From assembly GCA_000231825.2 (NCBI GenBank), contig JH720296.1, positions 1,129,666 through 1,193,665 on the forward strand: DNA of 64,000 nt, read 5' to 3'. Origin of the DNA: Tetrahymena elliotti 4EA (Eukaryota; Ciliophora; Oligohymenophorea; Hymenostomatida; Tetrahymenidae). The notes beneath the pieces were generated by a model that saw only the letters and a list, made by a program, of their open reading frames with translations, did not search any database and was not told the DNA's origin. The position numbers were made by a program, and so were the translations under genes. Below are positions 25,770-37,170 of the stretch, in pieces. Every line of letters begins with the position of its first letter. The first letter of the stretch is position 1.

Positions 25770-26153
25770 TTAGTAATTACCTATTTGTCTTAAAATAAAA
25801 ATATCCCTTAATAGTAAATGGTTCATAATATCCTGCCTGATTAAGGAAGATTAGAAGTTTTACTTTTTTTTTTATTGAAAGAAATAACTAAAAAATGACT
25901 TTAAGATTCATTTTAATAAATAAAATAATAGTAGTAATACATTTTATGGATAATTTAAACAAATATTTACAAATAATAATAAATATGGCAAAGCAAGATA
26001 TAAGATAAATTAATATTTTATTATCTTTTGAATCTCACTAAGCTCTTAAGTTAGTTTTTTTGTAATAAATTAATTAACTAAATTTAATACTTTTTTTTGC
26101 TTTAGTGAAAAACATCAATCAAATCAATCTTTCACATCAACAAAAAAAGTAGC

Positions 26154-27086
26154 TCAAAAAGCCAAACTTTCAATAAATTTTTAAATATTTTCTGGATTTG
26201 AATATTAGAAAGGGCTAAAATACATTTCGTTTTAATATTAGCATTCTAAACTTTTTGATTTATTACGAGGAGAGTTTAAGTTATCTTCGCTGTCAGAACT
26301 TGAACCGGAGTAAACTTTATCTTTTTATGAAGGTGAGAGTGATTAATTAGAAAACACAGTAGTAGGATACTCATCATCAGTAGATATTTATGATTGATCT
26401 TCTGAGTGTTATTTATTTTTACCTTATATTTTAATGATAACAATTTTTTTATGGTCATTAAAATTGTATGTATTTTTGTTTTATCCTTTAACTCTAAAGA
26501 AAGAAATGTCAACATATTTTAAAATTTTTTCTTTAAATTCGCTCATTTATTTAAAGTTTTCAATAAATTCATTTTTAAATTAATCTTGCTCAGGTATGTT
26601 AATTCCTTTTATTAAGCCATCTGATTAAACTCCTAAAATAATTTTTCCACCTTTTTCACTTTTATTGAATCTTAAGATAGAATTATAGATTTCATTGTTA
26701 TTTTGATTATTTTAGTTATCTAACATAAAAACTTAGACATTTTTACTATTAGTTGTAATTTTTAGGTCTTAATTGAAGTAAATTTCCATATTAAGAGTAC
26801 AATCACTTTAATAGATTTAGCTAAGTCTTTAGTTATCTTTAACAAATTAACCATCTTATCCTTTAAAATTTTTAATATCCATTAATCTAATTTAAGTATC
26901 TTTAACAATCATATCCTTTAGTTGCCAAATAGTGTCATTATAGGATAAAGTATATGTCTTTGGAAAGTCATCCAAAAAGTAATTATATACGTTAACCTTA
27001 AATTGAGGGCTCTTTTTGATACAAAGTTATTTTCTTCCAGCAGGGAAGGTCTAAACAGTATTTTATTTATAACTTTAAAACATCAT
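26154..27086 (-). CDS. ubiquitin-like domain + AlbA_2 (Schlafen-type) protein
   Basis: A single exon of 310 residues, ATG 27086 to TGA 26156-26154. Residues ~30-110 resemble a ubiquitin-like fold (YTLSYNDTIWQLKDMIV followed by a second strand-loop-strand ending LNMEIYF). Residues ~130-215 match the AlbA_2/Schlafen-type domain: a helix with NSILRFNKSEKGGK, then IILGVQSDGLIKGI, the hallmark glycine-rich strand-turn-strand. The C-terminus is S/D/E-rich and disordered. AlbA_2 domains occur in Schlafen proteins and some DNA- or RNA-binding regulators; activity here cannot be told. A second ATG follows the first directly. Upstream coding-like sequence at 27201-27521 may be earlier exons of the same gene, joined by a noncanonical-looking gttaat donor at ~27209. 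Confidence 0.65.
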
Positions 27087-27200
27087 CTAAGTTATTACGT
27101 ACGGTTTATATTATTTTTTAGCTTTTGTTTTATCTTTTTATGAATATTTTTTTTTTAATTTAATTAATTAATTATTTATTATCAATTATTTTGAGATTGA

Positions 27201-27521
27201 TCATTAACACTTAAAGTAAGATCTCATTGACCTTATAATTTCTGATTTAGCGGGGATATCACTTGGATCTTCTCTAAGATATATATACTAAATTTTCTAT
27301 ATCAAAATTTGTATTATCTATTCATTAACTATCCTTTATGGTAAATAGTTCTGATTATTCTTCTACTTTAAAATTTACCTAATAGATATTTCATCATAAA
27401 ATATGTCTTCTTTTAAAATATATGCATAAATTATATTTTAAATCATTTTTTCTCAAAGAATAATAAATTTATGTTCAAGCGCAAACATTACATAGAAATA
27501 AAAGTCTTTTATGTGACTCAT
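27201..27521 (-). CDS. small ORF or upstream exon with in-frame TGA
   Basis: From ATG 27521 the frame runs 22 codons, meets TGA at 27455-27453, then stays open for 83 more codons to a second TGA at 27203-27201. The downstream part alone could start at ATG 27446 and give 81 residues. Its composition is protein-like (EDIFYDEISIRQIL, YLREDPSDIPAKSEIIRSM) and unlike the surrounding DNA. Options: an 81-residue protein; upstream exons of the UBL-AlbA_2 gene, since a donor near its end would keep that frame; a decayed gene; or read-through or selenocysteine at the TGA. No splice solution removing the TGA was found. Confidence 0.4.
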
Positions 27522-28186
27522 ATTATTATCACTTTAAAAAAATAAAAAAATTTTATTTAAATATTCTAATTAATAAATAAAGGTAAAAGAGATAAATAAC
27601 AAACAAATAGTTTTATTTTCTTAAACCCAATATAGTAAAAATAATTTTTTAACTTATTTTGTATCTATTTCTAATACCATTTAAACAAAATAATTTTCAA
27701 GTTGATAAAAATTTTATCTGTCTAAATATCTTAAAGATTATCCATCCAATTTTAGAAAGTTTGAGAAGAAGTATAAAACCTATTTAAATAAATATTCTTA
27801 TACAAGATTTTTAGAAATTTCTGTTTGATGTGATAGATTATACTAATGGTTTATTCTAGAAAACAAAATTAAAATTCTAATTTTATTTTTTGCTTAGAAT
27901 ATTTGCATTAAACCATTTTTAAAAATCATCTTAAAAATTATTCTTATTTCACTCAAAAATAAAAGGTAGGTGGTAGCTAAAAAAATTTTTTTATTACTTG
28001 ATAATATCCTTTTAATATATCCTTTCACTTGTGGATTTCTATCTACTTACTTAATAATTATTAAAAAATAAAATAGATTAATACTTTTATCCTTCAATTT
28101 ATCTCAATTTTAAAATATTTTTTCTAATTTTTTAACTCAATAAAAATCCATTCAAATATAAACAAATTTATTACCACTTTAAGAGA

Positions 28187-28450
28187 TTAAATTTGAAAAT
28201 GAAGGTTTTTTAATTCAATATTGCTTCATCTGGTTTTGATGTTTATTTTTAATATATCAGCTTTATAATTATCAAGAAAGATTATTGCTCATATGTTAAC
28301 TCATTATTATATTATTTGATGTCTAATTTAAAATATTTTTGTATTTTCTTTACTAAACACAAAACTATTTTGCAATATCAATTAATCAGCGCTTGAATAA
28401 CTTAAATTTGAAAATGGAGGTATTTTAATTGAAGGTTGCTCCATCTGGTT
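28187..28450. repeat. dispersed ~49-bp direct repeat pair
   Basis: Copies at 28187-28235 and 28402-28450 share ttaaatttgaaaatg, agg, ttttaatt and catctggtt in order, 215 bp apart. They may be remnants of a short duplicated element. No frame is shared. Confidence 0.6.
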
Positions 28451-28823
28451 AATTTAGTCTTAATTCAAATTATGAAAATAAGGTGGCTAATTGATATTTA
28501 TGTACAACAACTTTGATAATTCAAATTTATAAAGAGAGAAAGACAGGAAGAAAATTTATTAAATAAATTAAGAGTTATTTATTTTCTTATAATTATTAAT
28601 TTTCAACTAAAATATCCAAATTCATAGATTAAAAAATAAGATTGAAATAAATATGAAATAAAAAGTTTTTTAACCCAGGATAAGTTTTTAAATCTCAAAT
28701 TTATAACCATATAAATCCAGAATTTTGTCACTCATATTTAATCAATCGTTCAGCCTATTCTTGTTAAGAAAAAATCTTAACTTTTATAGAACGTTGAATT
28801 CAGAGCATGCATTAAAGAAGCCA

Positions 28824-28847
28824 AGATTCGATCATAATTTCGAATCT
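28824..28847. repeat. 8-bp perfect inverted repeat in a GC-richer island
   Basis: Arms agattcga and tcgaatct around an 8-base loop. The surrounding ~200 bp (28760-28960) has clusters such as ccccaaaatccggc and gcgatcgaaagg that are rare in this intergenic DNA. It may mark a small structured RNA gene, but no family is recognised. Confidence 0.3.
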
Positions 28848-29645
28848 ATAAGTTTTTAAATCCCCAAAATCCGGCAAGTTTTTTAAGGGTATAAACAGGA
28901 TTATACGTATATCAAAGCGATCGAAAGGTCTTTATTCCCCTATATATAATATATATGAAAAATGATTTTTTAGTGGTTTAGGAACATCTAAGATACATTG
29001 GATTGAGCGAAGTACAGAACAGATAGATAGAGATCAATAGAAAGAAAATTCAAAATATTTGAAAAATTTAAAATTAAAAAAATTAAAAAAAGATAAAAAA
29101 AGTAAAAGAATAAAAACTAAATCAAAGAAAAACAAAATAAGCAAAGACAGACCAAAAAACAAAACAAAAAATAAAAATAATAATTAGACCTAAATAAAAA
29201 GCAGAAAAAATAAAAAAACATTTAAGATAATACTAAGACATTGCATATCTCATTTAAAATTTATTATTACTACTCATTTTTATTTCTTATTATCATTATT
29301 CATTATTTTATTCAAAAAATATTTTTATCCAACGTGAATAATGTGAATGAATGAATAAAAAGTAAAAATAATTCTTTTGACATTCTATTTCTGTTAACTT
29401 ATTTTAAATATTTTATAAAAGATGTTTTGAATTGATAAAAAGGAATTAATTAGTTTGAATTGAATTGGTTTATCAAATTTTAATTTAAGGAGATTATCTT
29501 AAAGTTTATTTCTTTAAAAATTATCTTTTATTTATTTATTGAAACAAAATTTATTAATATCAATCATATTAGCTTTATTTAAAATTAAATTTATCAGTCA
29601 GTACAAAGATTTGCTAAAGATTATAATTTCATTAAATTTAGAGCT

Positions 29646-31076
29646 ATGCTAATTACTTTTCTATTTATACTTTCCCTCACTTCTGTTGTCGCTTATGCGT
29701 CAGCAATGATTTGGAAAACTGATTATTCTCAAAAGGAAAAAAAAATACTTATTGGGATTCTCTTTGGTCTTCTTGTTTTGGTAATTGTTGTAAATGAGGC
29801 TAAAAATTAAAATTATATTTCCTTTTCTCTTCTCGGATTGCATGAAGCAGATTGTTCTTAATAGTTTTTTTCTATCCCTGAATCATAGCAAAATATCCTT
29901 ACCCAAAAATATTCCTTGTTGCCTATGAATTTCAAACATATCCCTGATACTATTTAGGCTAACTATGGAAATATTGATTAGACACCAGAATAAATTAATA
30001 CCTCCTTCTTTTATTTAAGTGTTTCTGATGATAACTCTGGAGCTTCTTATGCTCTTAAAAATTATGCAGAGTAACTACAAAAAAATAATATACCTACTTT
30101 ATATTTTAGATTAACAAAATAAATTAAGAATGCTTAAGATTTAGAAAGCTAGCTGTAAATTAAAGGAATTGAGAAACTACAAAAGACTATTGGAAAGTTT
30201 AATAAATATAGAAACGTGATACCCTTTATTTTAATAGATAACTATTAACTAGCATTTAATGATGGAAAGGATAGAGATAATTATAGTGTACTAACTAATT
30301 TGCTAGTTGAATTGTATTACCAATACTAAGTCAAAATTATATTGCACACACATAATAAGAAAGCTATTACCTATATAATGCAAGGTAATTATTTCTATTC
30401 ATTTATATTAACTTTTAATTTCAAAAATATTTTATATCAATCAAAAAAACAAATCATTTTTTTCATACATTTTTTAAATGTAAATATCAAATTCTTAATC
30501 TAATTTCCCGCTATTTTAATAAAAACATAGTCCCAAGAATTTATCAAATATTGGATATAATAAAATACTAATCTATTACCCCATAGTTTGCTTATGACTA
30601 TATAAAAGAATATTACTCTGAGGCTCTTAAGGATTTAAAAATAGAATAATTATAGCTTATTGATGACTATGTAGGATTGGATTATGAAATACTTTAAAAG
30701 TTTACTACAAACTATCAAATATATTAAGGAGATGAGCAAAGTAAATTATTATAAACTAAAATATTGAGAATTTAAAATTAATCATATATACTTATTTAAT
30801 ATAAAAGAGTTTATAGAATCTGTTCTTTAAGAATACTAAGAGATCGTTAATAATGAATAAAGCTTGAAAGATATTTTGTATATTACAAAAGAAGTCAAAG
30901 AACTTAAACAAAAGGTGAAATTTTCAAACAGAGTTATCACATTAAACGAACTAAAGAGCAAACATATTTAAAATCTTCTTTAATTAGTAGATAAATATGA
31001 GTAAGAAGGATACTTATGGTTAGAACAAGGATATATTAACTTTTACAAGCCTATCCTTAACTCTTTATTTGTATGA
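29646..31076 (+). CDS. membrane-anchored P-loop-ATPase-like protein lacking a classic Walker A
   Basis: Three exons (29646-30384, 30531-30740, 30808-31076) encode 405 residues with consistent phases. The N-terminus has two hydrophobic segments (FLFILSLTSVVAYASAMIW and ILIGILFGLLVLVIVV), so it is anchored in a membrane. The remaining domain follows the order of a STAND/archaeal-ATPase-like P-loop fold: a strand then DDNSGASYALKNYAEQL where G-x4-GK-S/T would be, then PTLYFRL, a Walker-B-like VIPFILIDNYQL, then VKIILHTHNKKA and helical regions. The key lysine of Walker A is absent, so nucleotide hydrolysis is doubtful. The family assignment is inferred from this pattern only. The C-terminal 100 residues are helical and charged. 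Confidence 0.62.
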
Positions 31077-32296
31077 TAAGAAAAATAGATAAAAAAATAA
31101 CAGTTTTTGTGATTGAATGAATGATTCTAAATTTTTTTAAAATAAAAATAATAAAATCATTCTGATAATATTTAATTTTTTTATTTTGTATTTGTTATTC
31201 AATTTTAATTCGTCTCTACTCAAATAACTATTAAAAAAATATTTCCATGTAGTATTAAAGCAATTTAATCTTTACTTTCTAAAATTCAACTTTTCAATCA
31301 CTTGCATAGATGCATATGAAAATACTCGAATATTAATTAATTCTTACTAAAATAGCTTAAAATGCATTCTTAAATCTTAAAACAATTATATCCTTAAAAT
31401 TATTTAATTCACTATACAATAATTGAATTTATCATTTATCTAAATTTATGTTTTCAATTAAAAATGAAAATACACTATTTGAATATTTATCCAATTTTGA
31501 TAAATCGTTTCTAAAGAGATTTATAAATTTAATTGGTATGTTAAAATATCTTGAAACAAATTTTCATAAATATTTAATGAAAATTTACTATTTCTTTTGG
31601 TTATCATTCAAAGTTACAAATTATAATTTAAATAGAATTTTTTAGATCATTCAATTAAATACTTTTTTATATCAGCAAAATTTATAATTTAGAATATTTA
31701 ACTAAGTTTATTTTCTAGTTTTATTTTTAAAAATTGATAATTTGTTTGACTTTTTTGCTCTTTAAATCAATTTTTTGAGAAAATAAAATGAAAAAACAAC
31801 TAGCATTAAAATTATTTAAATTTTTTTTTCTGGATTCTATTATTTGACTAAATTTTTATTTTTCTGAATTAAACCAACCATTTTATCTTCTAAAATTATA
31901 TTAGGGAATAATTTACAAAATGTATAAATTTATAAAGCAAAAAGCATGCTTCTTTATTCTGAATTTAGAATATTTAAGACCATTTTTACTCTTTAAATAC
32001 TAAAATTTTTAAATAGATTAATTTATCTTTGCTTTCTTTATTAGAAACAAACATTTTAGAATTTTTAATTTTTTTTTTGAGAATTTTTGAAAAAGAAATT
32101 TTAAATTGAAAACATAAAATAAATAAATTTGATAAGTTAAATGATTTAAATTATTGTTACGAATTAAATTAACCAATATTATTTTTCGTTTTGCATGAAA
32201 TTTATTGTTAAATGAGGAATACTTCTGAATCAATCCTCTTATTAAATTTAAAGATATAAAATGAGAAGCTTGAAGTATTTTTTATCAAAAATTGAT
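31077..32296. other. convergent intergenic region, ~1.2 kb
   Basis: Extremely AT-rich. Open frames here are built almost entirely of A/T codons and show no domain content, so they are judged noncoding. Confidence 0.45.
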
Positions 32297-35200
32297 TCAC
32301 TTTGCAAAATGCTTCATATATTACTGAACTACTTGTGTTAGTTTATCTTTAAATACAGGTTTTACTAAATAATCTATCATTCCCACTTCTAAGCATTTTC
32401 GTTTTTCCTATTCGTCATCATACCCACTACAAGCTATAATCTTAGTATGAGTGATATTATTTTCCCGTAAATATTAAGTTATTCGCTGTCCAGTTGTTAT
32501 GCCGTCTTGTTCAGGCATAACAATATCCATAAATATCACTGAATACCCTTAATCTTATTATTAAATAAATCTATTCCTAACTAAATCCTCTGCACCTTGA
32601 CCTCTAATTGCGTAGTTACACTTAATTTCTGGGCATATTGCACTCAACAAGCACTTCATAGCTACTATGTTATTCATATTATCATCCACTATAAGTACTT
32701 ATCCCCATTCTTCTTTTATATTGATTTAAGTAGCTATTTTCGTAAGCTTATTCTTTGGATTGTTATAATCAATTTATGCTTTCGGAGTATCTTGTAAGTT
32801 AGTAATATCTTAAAATCCACTAATTTTAATCAGTTGCAGTTTATTTTTCCTTTTTTCTTTCCATAGTTACTAAAAGTCTGTCAGCAATCTTATATTGTTT
32901 CGCTCTATAATATCATCTATACAAAAAAGAATTAAAGTTATAATTATTAAAACTAATTAAATCTTACTTCGATATTCAAAGGTGTTTGATTATTTTAGAG
33001 GTGATTATGGCCGAGATTATCTCTTATTTAATGAAATTTATGAATCAGTTGGTGATATATTTTTTGAAGTATCTCTCAGACCTAATTTCAATTTTTGAGG
33101 AGAAAGTTCATCATAGAATTTATTTTTACTAACAGCGAAAGTATGATATTGAGAAATATTTTTCATAACATTATTTCCTTCATTTTCTTCTGCTACATTA
33201 CTTATTTTTTACTCCTCTTCATCTTCTATAATTTGTGCTTTCAACTCAATATATGACTTCTCTGATTACTCTGCATTCCAATCTTAAATTGCAAATTAAA
33301 AGCTTGTACCTTTACTATACTCACTCTTTACTGTCAGTCCTTCCTAATTAAATTTAATCATTTTCAAAATAAATTTCTTATAAAACATAAAAAATACCTT
33401 TTATTCAGAAAGAGAGTAAGCTATCATGTTTGATATGACCAACCCTAATCCCACACCTTTATATGTTAAATATTTTAAATTTATTAAAAATTAATAATAA
33501 AATTTGATAAAAGAAAAGTCATATTAGAAAATTTTAACTCAACAATTCAATTAAAATTTTAAATTTTTAAATCACAAATTGTGAATATTTTTAAAGTAAT
33601 TGCTTTATTTTAAAAGCAGAAATTAGTCTAAAATTAATTTATTTATTTATTTTAATTGGTTAAAAAGAGCTTTTAGATTACTTAGAAATAATAAAATTAT
33701 TTATCAAAAATTTCAAATATTTAATGAAAAATTTGTAAGTAATTAAATATACCTTGCTCATTTAGTTTTACAGATTCTTCGCCATCTAGCTTGCCAAAGG
33801 TTCTGAATAATTTGTTAAGATCTCCTTCCTTTATTCCTATGCCAGTATCTACTACATGAACTTAAAATAAAACATTATTAATTATTTCGACTTTAATTGT
33901 AATAGATCCTGTTAGTGTGAATTTAAATGCATTTCCTATGAGATTTATTAAGACTTAGCGAATTCTGTTTTTATCTGATGTTATAAAGGATCTCATATCT
34001 TATGGATAGTCTAAAACTAACTAAATGTGTTATCTTTCAGCTTGAATTTAAAACATTTCTAGGATTTCTAAGATTAGCTCTTTCAGGTTAAATGTTTTTT
34101 TTCGAATTTAGAATTTATTTACTTTAATCTGGGCTAAATCTAGTAGATCATTAGAAATACATAGTAGATACTTTGAGTTCATAAGAGCCGTTTCTATGTA
34201 ATCTAGATCAGGCTTATTTTTCATAGATTCAAGCATGGCTATAATACTGTTTAAAGGAGTTCTTAGTTCATGAGACACAAAAGAAACCATTTTTGACTTT
34301 TTCTTACTGATATCTTAAAGTAGCTTGATATATGAACGATGAGTGACATCTCTTACTAAAAGTAATACTACAGGCTATTAATTTAAAATATAAGCAAATA
34401 TAGTAATGTCTACTTCTCTTGTGTTCCTATTCAGATCTTCATCACTCCACTCTACTTCTTATTTTTCTTTACTAGTTTTTTCACCATTCTAAAAATCTAA
34501 ATTTTATTGCAAATAACTCATTCTCTTCTTTGTAATGCTGGATATTTTAGTCAAAGATTACTGTTAATATTAGTAATTGTTACTTGATTTCCTAAATAAA
34601 CGTTAGTTTTATGAATAATTAGTATCTTCTTCATTAATTATTGGCTACTTACTATTGAGCATATTTATCTATTGACTATTTTATTACTTATCTAAATTTA
34701 AATTTGGTAAAAGACTGCATTCTGTTTATGTAAAGTTTGTAGCTGGAGAAGTTAGATCTCCTTTTTAACTTTGTAATTAGAGCTTATTTGGTATTACATT
34801 ACCATTCCCGCTGCCAATTTAATTTGTAATTAAAAAACTAGAGTTGCAATTATTATTGTTGTTGTTGTTATTACTAATGTTACTATTGATCCAATTTATA
34901 GATGGTAGAGGTTTAGCGGGTTGTTGATCTAAGTTATTGAAATCTACTTAAGAACTTTAATTAGGTTAAAAAAAAATAAAATTTTATTATTATTATGACG
35001 ATGAAATGTTTCCATTTAATCCTTAATGCTATTGATTATTCATCTAAGATTTTTTAGTTTGGAAATTAGATTATTGAGATGGTGGTTAATTTTAGTTTGT
35101 TTATTAATTTAGATTGATGCTGCAACTACTTTTTTATGTGTAAACATTGTTGCTACTTGTATTAATTTTATCACGAAAACTTAAATTATTTGAATATTAT

Positions 35201-37170
35201 GTTACTTTGTTTTGTTGCTAATTAATAGAACTAGGTGAACCCATTTTACTTAATTTTTAACTCTAAAATTTATTACTTTCATTTTCTTCTGTAATAAGAA
35301 TTTCTTCATCAAAATTAATTAATCCAAGGGTGTCTGTATCATCTGTAATTACTTTTTTTAAATCTTTAGAAGATATACTTTTTAATTAACCATCTTCACC
35401 TTCTTAACAAGAAATTATAGCTTTTAGTTCAGTTTGTTCGATAGGTAGAGGTGACATATTATATGTATATTTAGTTTTATCTTATGTACTATTGGTGTAT
35501 TTAATTTTATTTTAATTATTTATAGGCTATGAAGATTAATTTAATTCAGATATGCTACTTTATTCAGTTTCTTCTCTATATTTTGTGGAGTGATGGTGAT
35601 TTAGTCTTTATTCTTAAGATTTTTAAATATTTAACTACAAAGGCACTTTTTGGTTTAAATAATTTTAATTTTAATGAGAACTTTAGATACTTGCACTTGT
35701 GCTTGTCTTTTAATACATAAAATTTTTTGATAGACTTGTTTGATATTAGGGAAGAGGAAGACTAGGCTCTTTTTTTAATTTACCTGATTTAAATGATTCC
35801 TCTCTGATTAATTTATCTTGGACAGATAGTCTGGGCTCTTTATTTACTTGGCTGGAATTATTTTGATTTATTTGAAAACAGCTGCTCAAAAACCCAAGCT
35901 AATTCTACTCTTGCTTTTAGAAGTCGCTTAAAACAATACGAGAAGTGAATGAGAAGGATTTATCTAGGATACAATCTTACTCAATAGAATTTTATTAAAT
36001 ATATATATTAGCTTATTAAATAATTAATTCAACTTCTGTGCTTAAGTCTTATGAGAAAGCATATCGCTTTTAGATATTTATGTGACTGCTTGTGTCCTAA
36101 ACAGGATAGTGATTAGTGAATAAGCATTCATCATAATTGTTAAATTAATTTTATACATTGAAATTTGTGTTATTATTTTCTTCTAAAATATTTTTTTTGC
36201 TTCCTACTTACTAATTTGATCCATTATTATGAGATTGAGAATTATTAAATTGAGCTCTACAAAATCCATTAAGAGGTAGAGTAGTATTGCTCTTTTAGCG
36301 TACATTTGGAGTGTTGTTACTTGATTGAAGAATATAATTAGCAAACTGACTATAATGTATTGAATTGTCATGGTTTAATGGAGTCTATGCTATACTTTAT
36401 TAATTAATGGTATTTCTAGATTAAATCCCATTTTATGAGCCTTGTTGAATAGAATATTATGTGGGTTATTTTTAGGTCTTTTATGCATTCAAATTATTTT
36501 ATTGTTCTGCAGAAGGAGGACTATGAGAAGAAGGAAAGAAAATATTATTTTAGGTTAGGTTATTTTTACTAGGAATAGCAGATAATTTACGATATACTGG
36601 AGGCATATCATGCTGTAAGATATTATTATAAGATCTCATTTTAAAAGGAAAACCACTTTTAGGTGTCTGAATTTACTAATCTGTTCTCAAAACATTATTT
36701 AAAATAAAATTTTAAGCTTTTTGACTTTTTTAATTTTAAAGCTCATCCACTTAAAGCTGGTTTTACAGCTAAAACATCTTATCTAACAAATCGTTTTGAT
36801 TGGATTAAAAAAATTTATAAACACTGTTGTTGGCATATAACAAATTCATTTAGCCATCAATGAAAGCAACCCCTTCAGGGAAAAAATTGAAAAAAGCCTT
36901 AGAAAGAGAATCGCTTAAATTAAAATCATTTTTGCTTTTATTAAGATTGGTCTTGTTGCTATTTTAGGAATCAAAGCTGCTGTTACTACTGCTATAATTC
37001 ATATTATTATCTTTCTGAGATTTTATTTTGGGAGAAGAAGTCAATTGACATTTACATTTTTTGCTAAAAGTACTTTTATTTTTGTTTAGCTTTCTTTCAT
37101 ACTAATTTTCTTAAATGTTTTACTGTACGTACTCTGTGGTATTTTCGTCATTTTCAATTTCACTAATCAT
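32297..37170 (-). CDS. hybrid sensor histidine kinase with receiver domain
   Basis: Three exons (37170-33753, 33456-32968, 32916-32297) encode 1,508 residues. A PAS-like segment near 85-135 (FFPEGVAFIDGQMNLLYANN) opens the protein, followed by ~650 residues of S/N/Q-rich low complexity and a second PAS-like stretch ending VVLLLVRDVTHRSY. The HisKA H-box SHELRTPLNSI carries the phospho-accepting His at ~967. The HATPase domain shows the N-box (NRIRQVLINLIGNAFKFT), G1 (DTGIGI) and G2 (GVGLGL, spanning the 296-bp intron). The C-terminal receiver has VDDN, MDIVMPEQDG (acceptor Asp ~1433), CSG and the conserved Lys in KPV. All catalytic residues are present, so it should autophosphorylate and pass phosphate to its own receiver. 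No transmembrane segments are seen, so it is likely a cytosolic sensor. Confidence 0.95.

Larger units (their letters stand above)
23124..26153. other. repeat-rich intergenic region, ~3 kb
   Basis: No protein gene supported. It contains a ~298-bp tandem duplication (23706-24301) and an RNA-like hairpin (25708-25769). The rest is AT-rich with short spurious frames. Confidence 0.5.
27522..29645. other. divergent intergenic region, ~2.1 kb
   Basis: No gene supported. It holds a 49-bp repeat pair, a less AT-rich island with an inverted repeat near 28760-28960, and an A-rich, T-poor tract at ~29036-29225 ahead of the next + gene. Confidence 0.45.

Noticed and set aside
31448..31645. 65-residue + strand frame that extends further with TAA/TAG as Q
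   Set aside because: Built from A/T codons only; long open frames arise easily in such DNA with a single stop codon.
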